64,000 nt of DNA from HTCC2207 sp002685195. Its GTDB lineage: Bacteria > Pseudomonadota > Gammaproteobacteria > Pseudomonadales > Porticoccaceae. How positions within the stretch are numbered: position 1 is the first letter of the stretch; every line of letters begins with the position of its first letter. The stretch is from contig CP179212.1 in NCBI GenBank assembly GCA_051201675.1, positions 682,001 to 746,000 of the forward strand. The letters run 5' to 3'. The position numbers were made by a program, and so were the translations under genes. Positions 52,546 through 61,253 of this stretch are shown in pieces. A model generated the notes under the pieces. That model saw only the letters and a program-made list of their open reading frames with translations, was not told where the DNA came from and ran no database searches.

Positions 52546-53296
52546 AACCCTATCTCGTTGGCGACAATGGGACACCGGCCTCGATAATAGTCTTGCCGAG
52601 CAACCTAAAGTGATCCAACAGCTGTTAGGTGGCCTCACCAATCAAACTTTTCTTGCTGCCAGCGGTGACTTTCGTGCGGCGGTACGAGTTAATGCAGCTA
52701 ATACTGGCTTTCTTGGTATTGACCGAGATAGAGAGCAGCTTTTACTTAAGGCTCTTCAGTCTAGCGGGTGTGTTCCAAAACTTTTATACGCCGATGGGGA
52801 TGCCCAGGTAACCGAGTTAATTCGCGGCCGCCACTTAACTGATAGTGATTTGGCTGATACAGATATTCAATATCATCTCGAAAACTGTATTAGCCGTATT
52901 CAAACTTATGCGGTGGAAAATATAAGTCGGCGAAACTATCTAAGTTATATTCATCTATACAGTGATCAGTTAACTGATTTTCAAGGATTGACTGAGATAG
53001 AGGACGCCGCAAGCATAATTGACAATAGTGTCTGGGGTCCGGTGATCGGTCACCACGATTTGATATTAGAAAACGTTATTTATGATGGCCAAAAAATGTA
53101 TTTTATTGACTGGGAATATGCACACCTTGGTCATCCTTTAATCGACCACATTAAGCTATTTGGCCGAGATTATTGTGCAAACAAAGCGGATATACACACT
53201 ATTAACGCACTGGAGACTCTCCAACGCGGTATTGAAAAATTATGGTACGCAGTGCAGGATAGCCAAACGAAAAATCATCGAGAATCACAGGAATAA
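52496..53296 (+). CDS. aminoglycoside-phosphotransferase-fold kinase, candidate thiamine kinase
   Basis: A 266-residue small-molecule kinase of the choline/thiamine kinase group. Visible motifs are a short N-lobe with LLGGLTNQTFLA, the catalytic loop VIGHHDLILENVIYD (about 181-195) and the metal-binding IDWEYAHLGHPLIDH (about 202-216). E. coli ThiK belongs to the same fold and makes thiamine monophosphate. Position in the TPP-controlled operon directly behind the permease suggests it traps thiamine in the cell. Choline or sugar substrates cannot be excluded by sequence alone. ATG 52496 and ATG 52514 are both possible starts. Confidence 0.78.
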   Translation: MRGKKLMSPRTAQILDKTLSRWRQWDTGLDNSLAEQPKVIQQLLGGLTNQTFLAASGDFRAAVRVNAANTGFLGIDRDREQLLLKALQSSGCVPKLLYADGDAQVTELIRGRHLTDSDLADTDIQYHLENCISRIQTYAVENISRRNYLSYIHLYSDQLTDFQGLTEIEDAASIIDNSVWGPVIGHHDLILENVIYDGQKMYFIDWEYAHLGHPLIDHIKLFGRDYCANKADIHTINALETLQRGIEKLWYAVQDSQTKNHRESQE

Positions 53297-53299
53297 ACA

Positions 53300-53668
53300 A
53301 TGAACAAACCTCTCAATGAGTTAACTCCAGAAGAACAATATGTCATACAGCAAAAGGGCACCGAGCGGCCTTTTACAGGTTTGCTAAATGATCACTCGGA
53401 GGGTGGGCTGTATATATGCAAGCAGTGTGATGCGCCTTTGTATCGGTCCGAGCACAAATTTCAGTCTCACTGCGGTTGGCCTAGTTTTGATGATGAAATT
53501 GAAGATGCCGTAACAAGAGAACCAGACGCTGATGGCCGGCGCACCGAAATTCTTTGCGCCAACTGCGGCGGCCACCTTGGCCATGTTTTTAGTGGCGAAG
53601 GTTACACAGAAAAAAACATCCGACACTGCGTCAACAGTATTTCAATGAAGTTTGTTGCCGCCGAATAA
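53300..53668 (+). CDS. msrB: peptide methionine (R)-S-oxide reductase MsrB
   Basis: MsrB reduces methionine R-sulfoxide in proteins. The 122-residue enzyme has GLLNDHSEGGLYICKQCDAPLYRSEHKF, the GWPSFDD block and HVFSGEGYTEKNIRHCVNSISMKF with the catalytic Cys (about 111). Two CxxC pairs (CKQC, CANC) bind the structural zinc. Its ATG is 3 nt after the stop of the kinase gene, so it appears to be the last gene of the TPP-controlled operon, an odd place for it. Confidence 0.95.
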   Translation: MNKPLNELTPEEQYVIQQKGTERPFTGLLNDHSEGGLYICKQCDAPLYRSEHKFQSHCGWPSFDDEIEDAVTREPDADGRRTEILCANCGGHLGHVFSGEGYTEKNIRHCVNSISMKFVAAE

Positions 53669-53688
53669 ATATCGAAGCTTTTTAAACA

Positions 53689-54174
53689 CTAATCCCGAAA
53701 GTTTTTAAACTGGAAAGGCTGGCCAAGGCTAGCCTCACGCACTGATGCCATAACTGCTTGCAGATCATCGCGCTTCTTGCCCGTAACGCGTACTTCATCT
53801 CCCTGCACTTGGGCCTGAACCTTCAGCTTTTTCTCTTTGATTAGTTTGACTAACTTTTTGGAGACATCAGCAGCAATTCCCTGTTTAAAGCTAACATTTA
53901 ACGAGAATGTCTTGCCACTATGAAACGCCTCTTCATCATATTCCATTATAGTGGGGTCGATTTTGCGTTTAACCAACTGGGTGGCAAAAATATCGAGTAA
54001 TTGTTGGCACTGAAAATCAGCTTCAGCCTTTAGTGTCACCACATCATTAGCGAGAGTAATACTCGCATTGACACCCCTAAAGTCGAATCGAGTGGTTAAT
54101 TCTCGGGCTGCATTGTTAGTTGCATTCAATATCTCGGCACTGTCAACTTCTGAAACAATATCTAAACTGGGCAT
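53689..54174 (-). CDS. yajQ: YajQ-family nucleotide-binding protein
   Basis: A 161-residue YajQ protein, made of two similar halves with a ferredoxin-like fold. It starts MPSLDIVSEVDSAEILNATNNAARELTTRFDFRGVNAS, the family signature, and ends QAVMASVREASLGQPFQFKNFRD. Some homologues bind cyclic di-GMP and affect gene expression; the role here is not known. It is convergent with msrB and divergent from ychJ, with 67 bp before the latter. Confidence 0.95.
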   Translation of the reverse strand: MPSLDIVSEVDSAEILNATNNAARELTTRFDFRGVNASITLANDVVTLKAEADFQCQQLLDIFATQLVKRKIDPTIMEYDEEAFHSGKTFSLNVSFKQGIAADVSKKLVKLIKEKKLKVQAQVQGDEVRVTGKKRDDLQAVMASVREASLGQPFQFKNFRD

Positions 54175-54241
54175 AGGACAACTCTTCTTAATCGATTTAA
54201 GGTATTATTTTAACTTATTATGCTTGGGTCAATAAAAATCA

Positions 54242-54625
54242 ATGGTCAACTCATGTATCTGCGGTAATAACATAGCTTTTTCAAGCTGCTGTGAGCCTTA
54301 TTTGAAAGGTAGCGCCATACCAAGCGAACCTGAACAGCTAATGCGCTCTCGTTACAGTGCTTATGCTTTGGGTGGGTTTGGTGAGTATTTGTTAAAGACC
54401 TGGTTTCCACCCATGGCGAAAAATCTTAGGGTGAGTGAGCTCTCAGAAAAAACTCAGCAATGGATCAAACTTGATGTTTTAAGATCAGGCCATACAGATA
54501 CAGAGGGTTGGGTAGAATTTAAAGCCACTTATCAAACTAACAGTGGCAAAAGCGTGATGCATGAGAAGTCAGTTTTTACTCGAATAGAGCAGCAATGGTT
54601 TTATATTGGTGGTGAGATTATATAG
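54242..54625 (+). CDS. YchJ-family protein with SEC-C zinc motif
   Basis: A 127-residue UPF0225/YchJ protein. It opens with a SEC-C-type metal-binding motif, CICGNNIAFSSCCEPYLKG, then LMRSRYSAYALGGFGEYLLKTW, the signature of the family, and a NTF2-like C-terminal part ending HEKSVFTRIEQQWFYIGGEI. Function is not established. It may start a small unit with the esterase gene 47 bp downstream. Confidence 0.92.
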   Translation: MVNSCICGNNIAFSSCCEPYLKGSAIPSEPEQLMRSRYSAYALGGFGEYLLKTWFPPMAKNLRVSELSEKTQQWIKLDVLRSGHTDTEGWVEFKATYQTNSGKSVMHEKSVFTRIEQQWFYIGGEII

Positions 54626-54672
54626 ACTTAGAATCTCCATGATCATCAGTTGATTTAAGGTAAATATTAGCA

Positions 54673-55635
54673 ATGGACCTAAAATTAGTCGACCCTGAGC
54701 TCATACCAGCACTTGAGGCCATACCTGAGCTCGACATCTGGGCGGATCTAACAGTGACGCGGCAGGTGTCACTGCAGCGTAGTCAAGCTGTCGCAGCCAC
54801 TCTGGCGCCTATCAGTAACGTCTCAACGTTGGATTACCAAGTGCAACAAGATAGCGATGACTCTGTGCCGGTCAGGGTTTATCGCCCTGTTGGGCATAAA
54901 GAGAACCTTCCCGCATTACTCTGGATCCATGGTGGTGGATACTGCTTTGGTAGTATGGAAGGGGATGATTATTCAGTAAAGCGTATGGTAGAAGATATCG
55001 GTTGTGTGGTGATATCTGTGGACTACCGACTAGCACCTGAATTTCCTTTTCCTGTGCCATTAAATGACTGCTATGCCGCTTTACTTTGGGTTTTTGATAA
55101 TGCGCATATGCTCAAGGTTGATAAGTCTTCTATTGCCATCGGAGGTATTAGTGCGGGAGGTGGTTTAGCCGCAGGTCTTGCGCTGTTGGCTAGGGATAGG
55201 GCAGAAGTATCGGTGGTCTTTCAGGCGCTGCTTTGTCCGATGATTGACAACAACAGCACATCAGACTCAAGCTTTATTGTTACTGATAAGCGCATCTGGA
55301 ACCGCCAGTCTAATCTTCAAGGATGGATGTATTACTTGGGATTGCACAAGACCTCGGAGCAAGAGCCCTATGCGGCATCTAAATACGCCGCTCCAACCCA
55401 CGCTAGCGACTTACACGGCTTGCCACCGGCTTACATTGGCGTTGGTTCTGTCGATCTGTTCTTAGATGAAAATAGAGACTACGCAAAACGACTAAATGCC
55501 TCAGGCGTTGCTACCCAGTTCGAAGTATTTCCTGGAGGGTTTCATGCGTTTGAGTTTTATGTGCCAGACGCGGCCATCTCAAGATTGGCAAGAGACACTC
55601 ATTACAGCGCCATTAGGCTAGGTTTATTCGGCTAG
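54673..55635 (+). CDS. HSL-type alpha/beta hydrolase (esterase/lipase)
   Basis: A 320-residue esterase of the hormone-sensitive lipase group. The oxyanion motif HGGGYCFGS lies near residue 85, the nucleophile elbow GISAGGGLAAGLAL near 157, the acid Asp in VGSVDLFLDENRDYA and the His in GGFHAFEFY. The elbow reads GISAGG where the family usually has GDSAGG. No signal peptide, so cytoplasmic; substrate unknown. Its last 12 bases overlap the end of tatC on the opposite strand. Confidence 0.9.
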   Translation: MDLKLVDPELIPALEAIPELDIWADLTVTRQVSLQRSQAVAATLAPISNVSTLDYQVQQDSDDSVPVRVYRPVGHKENLPALLWIHGGGYCFGSMEGDDYSVKRMVEDIGCVVISVDYRLAPEFPFPVPLNDCYAALLWVFDNAHMLKVDKSSIAIGGISAGGGLAAGLALLARDRAEVSVVFQALLCPMIDNNSTSDSSFIVTDKRIWNRQSNLQGWMYYLGLHKTSEQEPYAASKYAAPTHASDLHGLPPAYIGVGSVDLFLDENRDYAKRLNASGVATQFEVFPGGFHAFEFYVPDAAISRLARDTHYSAIRLGLFG

Positions 55636-56379
55636 GGATTCTCCATCTTCTTTTTTGGGCGCGACCATGCGCCCGAAGAGAATACCAACTTCAAATAGCA
55701 ACCACATAGGGATCGCTAAAAGCGTCTGGGAGATAATATCGGGCGGCGTTAGCAACATTCCGAGAATAAAACACAAAACAAAGACGTAGGGTCTTTTCTT
55801 GGCCAAATTATCAGGTTCGACTGCTCCCATCCAAGACAAAATAACCACCGCAATCGGAATTTCAAAACTCAACCCAAAAGCAAAAAACAACTTAAGTACA
55901 AAATCAAGATAACTGCGAATGTCCGGCATGACACTGATGCCCTCTGGGACTATGCTGGTGAAAAACATAAATACCAGTGGAAATACCACATAGTAAGCAA
56001 AGGCCATTCCACTATAAAAAAGCGCAACGCTTGAGAAGAATAAGGGTAAAACAATTTTCTTTTCACGTTTATAAAGCCCGGGCGCTAAGAAGGCCCAAGT
56101 TTGGTAAAGGATATAGGGCATCGCCGCAAACACTGACAATACCAATGTCAGTTTAAATGGCGTTAGGAAGGGCGATGCAACCTCAGTGGCGATCATACTG
56201 AGGTTATCCGGCAGATAAACTCTTATGGGCTCTGAAATGTACAAATAGAGCTCATTACTAAATGAAAATAGTCCTGCAAAAATCACTAACACAGCCACAA
56301 CCGATCGTAATACACGGTTTCTGAACTCAATCAGATGTGCCATAAATGGTTGGCTTTCGAGGGTTTCTGATTCAGACAT
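55624..56379 (-). CDS. tatC: Sec-independent protein translocase TatC
   Basis: TatC is the receptor core of the twin-arginine export system. The product has about 251 residues and six membrane helices: FMAHLIEFRNRVLRSV at the N terminus, YILYQTWAFLAPGLYKREK with the conserved loop, and a later VILSWMGAVEPDNLAKKRPY. ATG 56379 is chosen, overlapping the tatB stop by 8 nt; a longer in-frame extension to 56424 starts within tatB and is not needed. It is third in tatA-tatB-tatC and lies tail to tail over the esterase gene. Confidence 0.96.
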   Translation of the reverse strand: MSESETLESQPFMAHLIEFRNRVLRSVVAVLVIFAGLFSFSNELYLYISEPIRVYLPDNLSMIATEVASPFLTPFKLTLVLSVFAAMPYILYQTWAFLAPGLYKREKKIVLPLFFSSVALFYSGMAFAYYVVFPLVFMFFTSIVPEGISVMPDIRSYLDFVLKLFFAFGLSFEIPIAVVILSWMGAVEPDNLAKKRPYVFVLCFILGMLLTPPDIISQTLLAIPMWLLFEVGILFGRMVAPKKEDGESLAE

Positions 56380-56665
56380 TTTGTTGATCGTCAGGGAGAA
56401 TAGAATGCTGCGTTTGGGCAACATCCTCTAAATGATTTTTGGTTTTCTCAAGATCCCGCATAATTTGTTCGTTATGGAGTTGCCTGCGAATTTCATCGAT
56501 GCCCACTTCATCTTCGATCTCAGTGCGTGCAGCAGATAAAAACTGTCTTAGGCGTCCAAACCAAAGACTTATAGTGCGAACAGTCTCCGGCAGACGCTCA
56601 GGTCCCATCACAATGAGAGAGAGCACCGCCACAATAAGTAACTCAGAAAAACCAATATCAAACAT
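56372..56665 (-). CDS. tatB: twin-arginine translocase subunit TatB
   Basis: TatB, 97 residues, binds Tat signal peptides with TatC. The N-terminal helix MFDIGFSELLIVAVLSLIVMGPERLPE is diagnostic, followed by an amphipathic helix and a short acidic tail, shorter than in E. coli (171). It overlaps tatC by 8 nt and follows tatA by 33 bp. Confidence 0.95.
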   Translation of the reverse strand: MFDIGFSELLIVAVLSLIVMGPERLPETVRTISLWFGRLRQFLSAARTEIEDEVGIDEIRRQLHNEQIMRDLEKTKNHLEDVAQTQHSILPDDQQNV

Positions 56666-56698
56666 AAATATTAACTAGCCTTATACTAAAGACTCTGA

Positions 56699-56908
56699 CT
56701 AGTCTTTATGCTCATCTTTTTCTGAGTGTTGTTCAGCGTTTACCGATTCGTCAGCCACTGCATCTTCCTCAGATTCATGAGATACCGAATCTTTAAAACC
56801 TTTTACCGCACCACCGAGATCTGAACCGATATTGCGTAGTTTTTTAGTGCCGAAAATAAGGGCCACTATGACTAAAACGATTAATAATTCTTGCCATCCA
56901 AAACCCAT
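56699..56908 (-). CDS. tatA: twin-arginine translocase subunit TatA
   Basis: TatA, 69 residues, forms the translocation pathway of the Tat system. It starts MGFGWQELLIVLVIVALIFGTKKL, one membrane helix, with the FG..K hinge, then the amphipathic helix NIGSDLGGAVKGFKDSV and an acidic tail. It lies 18 bp after hisE in the same direction. Confidence 0.95.
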   Translation of the reverse strand: MGFGWQELLIVLVIVALIFGTKKLRNIGSDLGGAVKGFKDSVSHESEEDAVADESVNAEQHSEKDEHKD

Positions 56909-56926
56909 TACTATTCTCCTATTTTA

Positions 56927-57262
56927 TTAGTCTGTGTTACGTTGAGCCTTTTCTTCAAGGCCAGATAAACCAAAGCGTCGCTCCAATTCTTCGAGTACCG
57001 ACGTGGCATTTTCACCAAGATGTGACAGCATAACTAGTGAATGAAACCAGAGATCTGCTGTTTCATACACAACTTTATCATTTTCACCGCTATGTTCTGC
57101 GTCTTTTGCTGCCAGTATGGTCTCGGCAGACTCCTCACTGACTTTTTCAAGTATTTTATTGAGTCCTTTGTGATGAAGACTCGCCACATAAGACTTTTCA
57201 GCAGGCATACTTTTACGAGTCTCAATAACATCGCTCAGTTGCTTTAAAACTGAATCATCCAT
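56927..57262 (-). CDS. hisE: phosphoribosyl-ATP pyrophosphatase
   Basis: HisE removes pyrophosphate from phosphoribosyl-ATP in the second step of histidine synthesis. The 111-residue MazG-like protein shows KILEKVSEESAETILAAKD and VVYETADLWFHSLVMLSHLG with the metal-binding acids. Its start overlaps the hisI stop by 1 nt. The order hisI-hisE before tatABC is the Pseudomonas arrangement. Confidence 0.96.
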   Translation of the reverse strand: MDDSVLKQLSDVIETRKSMPAEKSYVASLHHKGLNKILEKVSEESAETILAAKDAEHSGENDKVVYETADLWFHSLVMLSHLGENATSVLEELERRFGLSGLEEKAQRNTD

Positions 57263-57639
57263 CAGTAAATATCCTTTGGGTCTTTAAGTACTTTGTCCAC
57301 TGCTTGCCACTCACCGTCTTTGAACACCCGATAAAAGCATGATTGTCGGCCTGTGTGACAGGCGATGTCGCCCACCTGATTAACCTTCATCATGATTACG
57401 TCACTGTCACAGTCTAGTCTTAACTCTATCAGATGTTGCACATGACCTGATTCTTCACCTTTGCGCCATAACTTTTGTCGAGATCGTGACCAGTAAATAG
57501 CTCTATTCTCAATCACTGTGAGCTCTAGAGCTTCCCGGTTCATCCAAGCCATCATTAAAATAACGCCCGTATCAGCATCTTGGGCGATAGCTGGCACTAA
57601 TCCGTCGCTGTTCCAACTGATGTCATCGAGGTAACTCAT
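57262..57639 (-). CDS. hisI: phosphoribosyl-AMP cyclohydrolase
   Basis: HisI opens the adenine ring in the third step of histidine synthesis. At 125 residues it is the stand-alone enzyme, not fused to HisE. Signatures: MMAWMNREALELTV, YWSRSRQKLWRKGEESGH, LDCDSDVIMMKVNQ with the metal Asp residues, and CHTGRQSCFYR with zinc Cys. It lies 71 bp after ubiB. Confidence 0.96.
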   Translation of the reverse strand: MSYLDDISWNSDGLVPAIAQDADTGVILMMAWMNREALELTVIENRAIYWSRSRQKLWRKGEESGHVQHLIELRLDCDSDVIMMKVNQVGDIACHTGRQSCFYRVFKDGEWQAVDKVLKDPKDIY

Positions 57640-57710
57640 TGTTAAGTGCCAGTAAGTGAAAAATATTTTGGGTAATTATGGCAGGTGTTACGGTGTAACT
57701 AAAGCTGAGA

Positions 57711-59327
57711 CTAGCGAAGCAGCAGAATTAAAAGGCCCGTTAACATCAGAGCAATACTTGTATCGGTTGGCTCACTGAGTATCTCTCCCCATTGAGAAAG
57801 GGCTAACACAACGCCTCCACCTAAGGCGCTAAAGCCTAAGCCGCTGACTATTCCTTTTTTGATAGGCACCTTTTTACTTTCTGAAATATCCCCGTTTTTG
57901 TGCGTTGGCCCATCAGGCTGCGATGCTTTTAATGCCTGAAATATCATCGGTGGTATTTGAGGGAAGTGTTCCAACCAATCAGGTGCATAGCGCTTAAGTT
58001 GATTGAAAATATTTTTTGGGGAGTAGCGATCTTTAAGCCATTTCTCTAAAAAAGGCTGTGCTGTTTGCCAGAGATCTAAATCAGGGTATAGCTGTCGGCC
58101 CAACCCTTCGATGTTGAGAAGAGTTTTTTGCAGAAGTACCAGAGAAGGCTGCACTTCCATATCAAATCGTCGTGCTGTTGCAAACAGATCGATAAGCATG
58201 TGGCCCAATGAGATTTCACTAAGGGGTCGTTGGAAAATAGGCTCGCATACGGACCTTATGGCGCCAGTAAAATCGTTGATCGAGGTGTCTTTAGGTACCC
58301 ATCCCGATCGAACATGAAGTTCGGCAACTAGGCGATAATCGCGCTGGAACATAGCCAACAGATTGCGAGCCATATAAAACTGATCTTCACTAGAAAGTGA
58401 GCCCATAATGGCACAGTCAACAGCAATATAGGTAGGCGACTTGGGGTTGGTTGCATCGACAAAAATATTGCCTGGATGCATGTCAGCATGGAAAAAATTA
58501 TGCTCGAATACCTGGGTGAAAAATATCTCTACACCCCGCTCAGCCAGCAGTTTAAGGTCGACACTTGCCGCTTCCAACTGTTCCATGTCTGTAACTGGAA
58601 TGCCATAGATTCGCTCCATGACCAGAACATCTTTGTTAGAGTATGGCCAGTGTATCTCTGGGACATGCAGCATCGACGAGTCTGCAAAGTTGTGGCGCAG
58701 TAGGGAGGCATTCGCGCCCTCTGATTGCAGGTTAAGCTCTTCAATAATGACAGATTCGTAGTCCTTTACTACTTCTACAGGGTGTAACCGCTGTCCATCC
58801 TCGCTGTATTTTAGAACTAATCGGGCCAATGTATAAAGCAAGGCAAGGTCCTTGCGGATTGTTTTCTCAATATTTGGCCGCACCGCTTTAACTACGACTT
58901 CTTGGCCGTCAGCTAATACTGCCGCATGGACTTGAGCAACAGAAGCAGATGCTAGAGGTTCTGACTCGAAGCTTTGAAATAGATCATCCGTCTTCCCAGC
59001 TAAAGCAGTCTCTATATTTTGTTTAAATACCGCCGAGGAAAAGGGTGGAACATTATCTTGCAGTGCGGACAGCTCACTACTGATATCGTCAGGAACAAGA
59101 TCTGGACGGGTTGAGAGCAACTGGCCAAACTTTACAAAGATAGGGCCAAGTTCTTCTAAGGATTTTCTTAATCGCTCTCCACGATCTTCATGGGCAGGGC
59201 CAAATAACATGGCTGGCGCCAGTAAAAGTCGAGCCCCTAGAGGCAGCTTATGCTTGTCGAGCAACAAATCGAGACGATATTTACCGACCACCCTGATTAT
59301 CTTGATCATGCGCCTTAGTCTAATCAC
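57711..59327 (-). CDS. ubiB: ubiquinone biosynthesis kinase-like protein UbiB
   Basis: UbiB is an atypical membrane-associated kinase/ATPase needed for ubiquinone synthesis. The 538-residue protein has the KxGQ-type motif GPIFVKFGQLLSTRPDLVP (about 70-88), an Ala-rich loop LASASVAQVHAAVL, ERIYGIPV and HADMHPGNIFV, plus two C-terminal membrane helices. It aligns with E. coli UbiB over its length. Start GTG 59327 overlaps the ubiJ stop (GTGA), so the two are coupled. Confidence 0.96.
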   Translation of the reverse strand: MIRLRRMIKIIRVVGKYRLDLLLDKHKLPLGARLLLAPAMLFGPAHEDRGERLRKSLEELGPIFVKFGQLLSTRPDLVPDDISSELSALQDNVPPFSSAVFKQNIETALAGKTDDLFQSFESEPLASASVAQVHAAVLADGQEVVVKAVRPNIEKTIRKDLALLYTLARLVLKYSEDGQRLHPVEVVKDYESVIIEELNLQSEGANASLLRHNFADSSMLHVPEIHWPYSNKDVLVMERIYGIPVTDMEQLEAASVDLKLLAERGVEIFFTQVFEHNFFHADMHPGNIFVDATNPKSPTYIAVDCAIMGSLSSEDQFYMARNLLAMFQRDYRLVAELHVRSGWVPKDTSINDFTGAIRSVCEPIFQRPLSEISLGHMLIDLFATARRFDMEVQPSLVLLQKTLLNIEGLGRQLYPDLDLWQTAQPFLEKWLKDRYSPKNIFNQLKRYAPDWLEHFPQIPPMIFQALKASQPDGPTHKNGDISESKKVPIKKGIVSGLGFSALGGGVVLALSQWGEILSEPTDTSIALMLTGLLILLLR

Positions 59328-59968
59328 GAGTTAAGAGCTCCAGGATCACTGGGGGTTATCTTCTGATAGAGCCGCTTTACTCTTGCAGCTAAGCGATCTG
59401 CATCAGCAGAAAGCTGTCGAATATCAGGAATGATCGCTTCAAATTCATTTTTACTGGGTGTGAGATTAAATTCCTCTTGAGCAACTTCAACCAACCCAGT
59501 CGAAGCTCGGGTGACGATGTCTTGTCTAATCACCGCTGAGTTTCGAACAGTCTTGGCTATTAAATGAGCAGGGATATCGCCAATAATTTCTGCTAACGCG
59601 CCTTCCCAGTCAATATCCACATCTCCCATAATCTTATTGAGCTGATGCAGAGTGTCTAAATTGCCACTGACGTTAACGCCAGTACCCGAAAAAGAGATCG
59701 ACTCTTTCGCATTGACGGCGATAGCAGCCATTGCAATCAATGTTCCATTAATTGTGACAGTGACATTTCCATCCCAATTATCATGCAGTTGAATACCAGT
59801 AGCGGTAGGTTCTATAGCGACGGTGAGAGGTGGCAGAGTACTTTCAACTAAGAATACCTGACCTTCTAGCTTGGTCAGAGCTTGTTTGGACGCGGGATCC
59901 TTTGTCAGGGCGGCGTTAATCAGGGTTTCTGCACCTTCAAGTGCAGTTCTTTTGAATAGGGACAGCAT
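59324..59968 (-). CDS. ubiJ: ubiquinone biosynthesis accessory factor UbiJ
   Basis: UbiJ is the SCP2-domain lipid-binding partner of the Ubi complex and is thought to hold the quinone intermediates. The 214-residue product has an SCP2-like N-terminal half (LEGQVFLVESTLPPLTVAI, VTINGTLIAMAAIA) and a helical C-terminal half with DIDWEGALAEIIGDIPAHL and a later QLSADADRLAARVKRL. It lies between ubiE and ubiB as in other gammaproteobacteria. Confidence 0.93.
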   Translation of the reverse strand: MLSLFKRTALEGAETLINAALTKDPASKQALTKLEGQVFLVESTLPPLTVAIEPTATGIQLHDNWDGNVTVTINGTLIAMAAIAVNAKESISFSGTGVNVSGNLDTLHQLNKIMGDVDIDWEGALAEIIGDIPAHLIAKTVRNSAVIRQDIVTRASTGLVEVAQEEFNLTPSKNEFEAIIPDIRQLSADADRLAARVKRLYQKITPSDPGALNS

Positions 59969-59970
59969 CG

Positions 59971-60726
59971 TTAAGGCTTGACTCCACGATGCAGGGCAAC
60001 AATACCACCAGTCATATTATGAAAATCAGTATTGGCAAAACCAGCATCATCTAACATCTGCAAAAGAGTCCCTTGATCAGGATGCATACGAATAGATTCT
60101 GCCAAGTATTGGTAACTATCAGCGTCACCTGCAAATGCCTTACCCAGTTTTGGTAAAATATTGAATGAATATGTATCGTAGATTTTGCCCAGCAATGGAT
60201 TGCCGGGTTTAGAGAACTCCAATATCAATAGTCGTCCGCCGGGTTTCAAAACTCGCAACATTGAACGTAACGCCATGTCTTTATCAGTAACATTGCGGAG
60301 ACCAAAAGCGATAGTGATCACGTCAAAGGTATTGTCAGGGAATGGCAAATGTTGCGCATCTGCTTGAGAGAATTGAACATTGTTAACGATTCCTCGGTCC
60401 ACCAAGCGATCACGGCCCACCTTTAGCATTGAGTCATTAATGTCAGCTAATACAACACAGCCTTCTGGGCCGACAATGCCGGAGAATTTTGCGGCTAAAT
60501 CACCAGTACCACCGGCAATATCTAACACCTTGTGTCCTTTCCGAACACCAGACATTTCAATTGTCATGCGCTTCCAGAGTCGATGAACACCACCAGACAT
60601 CAAGTCGTTCATGAGATCATAGTTACCTGCTACAGAGTGAAATACATCGGCGACTTTGCCGGCTTTTTCCTCGACATCAACGGTTTTATAACCAAAGTGA
60701 GTAGTTTTTTCAGACATCGTTATCAT
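59971..60726 (-). CDS. ubiE: demethylmenaquinone/2-polyprenyl benzoquinol methyltransferase UbiE
   Basis: UbiE is the C-methyltransferase for ubiquinone and menaquinone synthesis. The 251-residue protein has the N-terminal signature THFGYKTVDVEEKAGKVADVF, YDLMNDLMSGGVHRLWK, the SAM site VLDIAGGTGDLA and AFGLRNVTDK. ATG 60726 and ATG 60717 are both possible; the second gives the family start MSEKTTHFG. It begins the ubiE-ubiJ-ubiB run. Confidence 0.97.
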   Translation of the reverse strand: MITMSEKTTHFGYKTVDVEEKAGKVADVFHSVAGNYDLMNDLMSGGVHRLWKRMTIEMSGVRKGHKVLDIAGGTGDLAAKFSGIVGPEGCVVLADINDSMLKVGRDRLVDRGIVNNVQFSQADAQHLPFPDNTFDVITIAFGLRNVTDKDMALRSMLRVLKPGGRLLILEFSKPGNPLLGKIYDTYSFNILPKLGKAFAGDADSYQYLAESIRMHPDQGTLLQMLDDAGFANTDFHNMTGGIVALHRGVKP

Positions 60727-60856
60727 AGTGCATTAAAAAATTGGCCGACCATTGTAGCCTTACTTGAGCGGTTTGGATATCAATGGAGGTGGATACTAAA
60801 AAAATCAGTGACTCGCCAATTGCGTCAACGGCATCAAGTGTTTTAGGGACCCTAGT

Positions 60857-61234
60857 CTAAGTCAGATTAACAACCTGCACACCGGGTTCGCGAGATTGCC
60901 CTGCTTCATGCAAACGACCAAGATAACTTATCCAGTTGTCAGTGTAACCTTCACCCAATTCGTAAAGATAATCCCAAGTGAAAATTCCTGAATCATGGCC
61001 ATCGTTGAAGGTAATTTGAATCGCGTAATTGCCAGCTTGTTGAATACCTTGAATGAGCACTCGACGCTTGCCATACTGAAGTACTTCTTGCCCTTTACCA
61101 TGTCCGCGAACTTCAGCGCTCGGAGAGAAAACCCGCAGATACTCTGCTGGGAGTTGGTGTTGTTGATTCTCGCCATATTTCATCACGAGCATATCCTTGG
61201 ACTCAGCAACTAAGATACTCTTTGGTATAGGCAT
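60857..61234 (-). CDS. DUF971-domain protein
   Basis: A 125-residue protein made of one DUF971 domain, the same fold as the N-terminal domain of gamma-butyrobetaine hydroxylase. Features: LPAEYLRVFSPSAEVRGHG, VLIQGIQQAGNYAIQITFNDGHDSGIFTWDYLYELG. Small DUF971 proteins have been linked to Fe-S cluster handling in some systems, but the role here is not known. It lies 19 bp behind hslU in the same direction, the usual gammaproteobacterial setting. Confidence 0.9.
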   Translation of the reverse strand: MPIPKSILVAESKDMLVMKYGENQQHQLPAEYLRVFSPSAEVRGHGKGQEVLQYGKRRVLIQGIQQAGNYAIQITFNDGHDSGIFTWDYLYELGEGYTDNWISYLGRLHEAGQSREPGVQVVNLT

Positions 61235-61253
61235 TGGGTCTAACCCTCAATTT

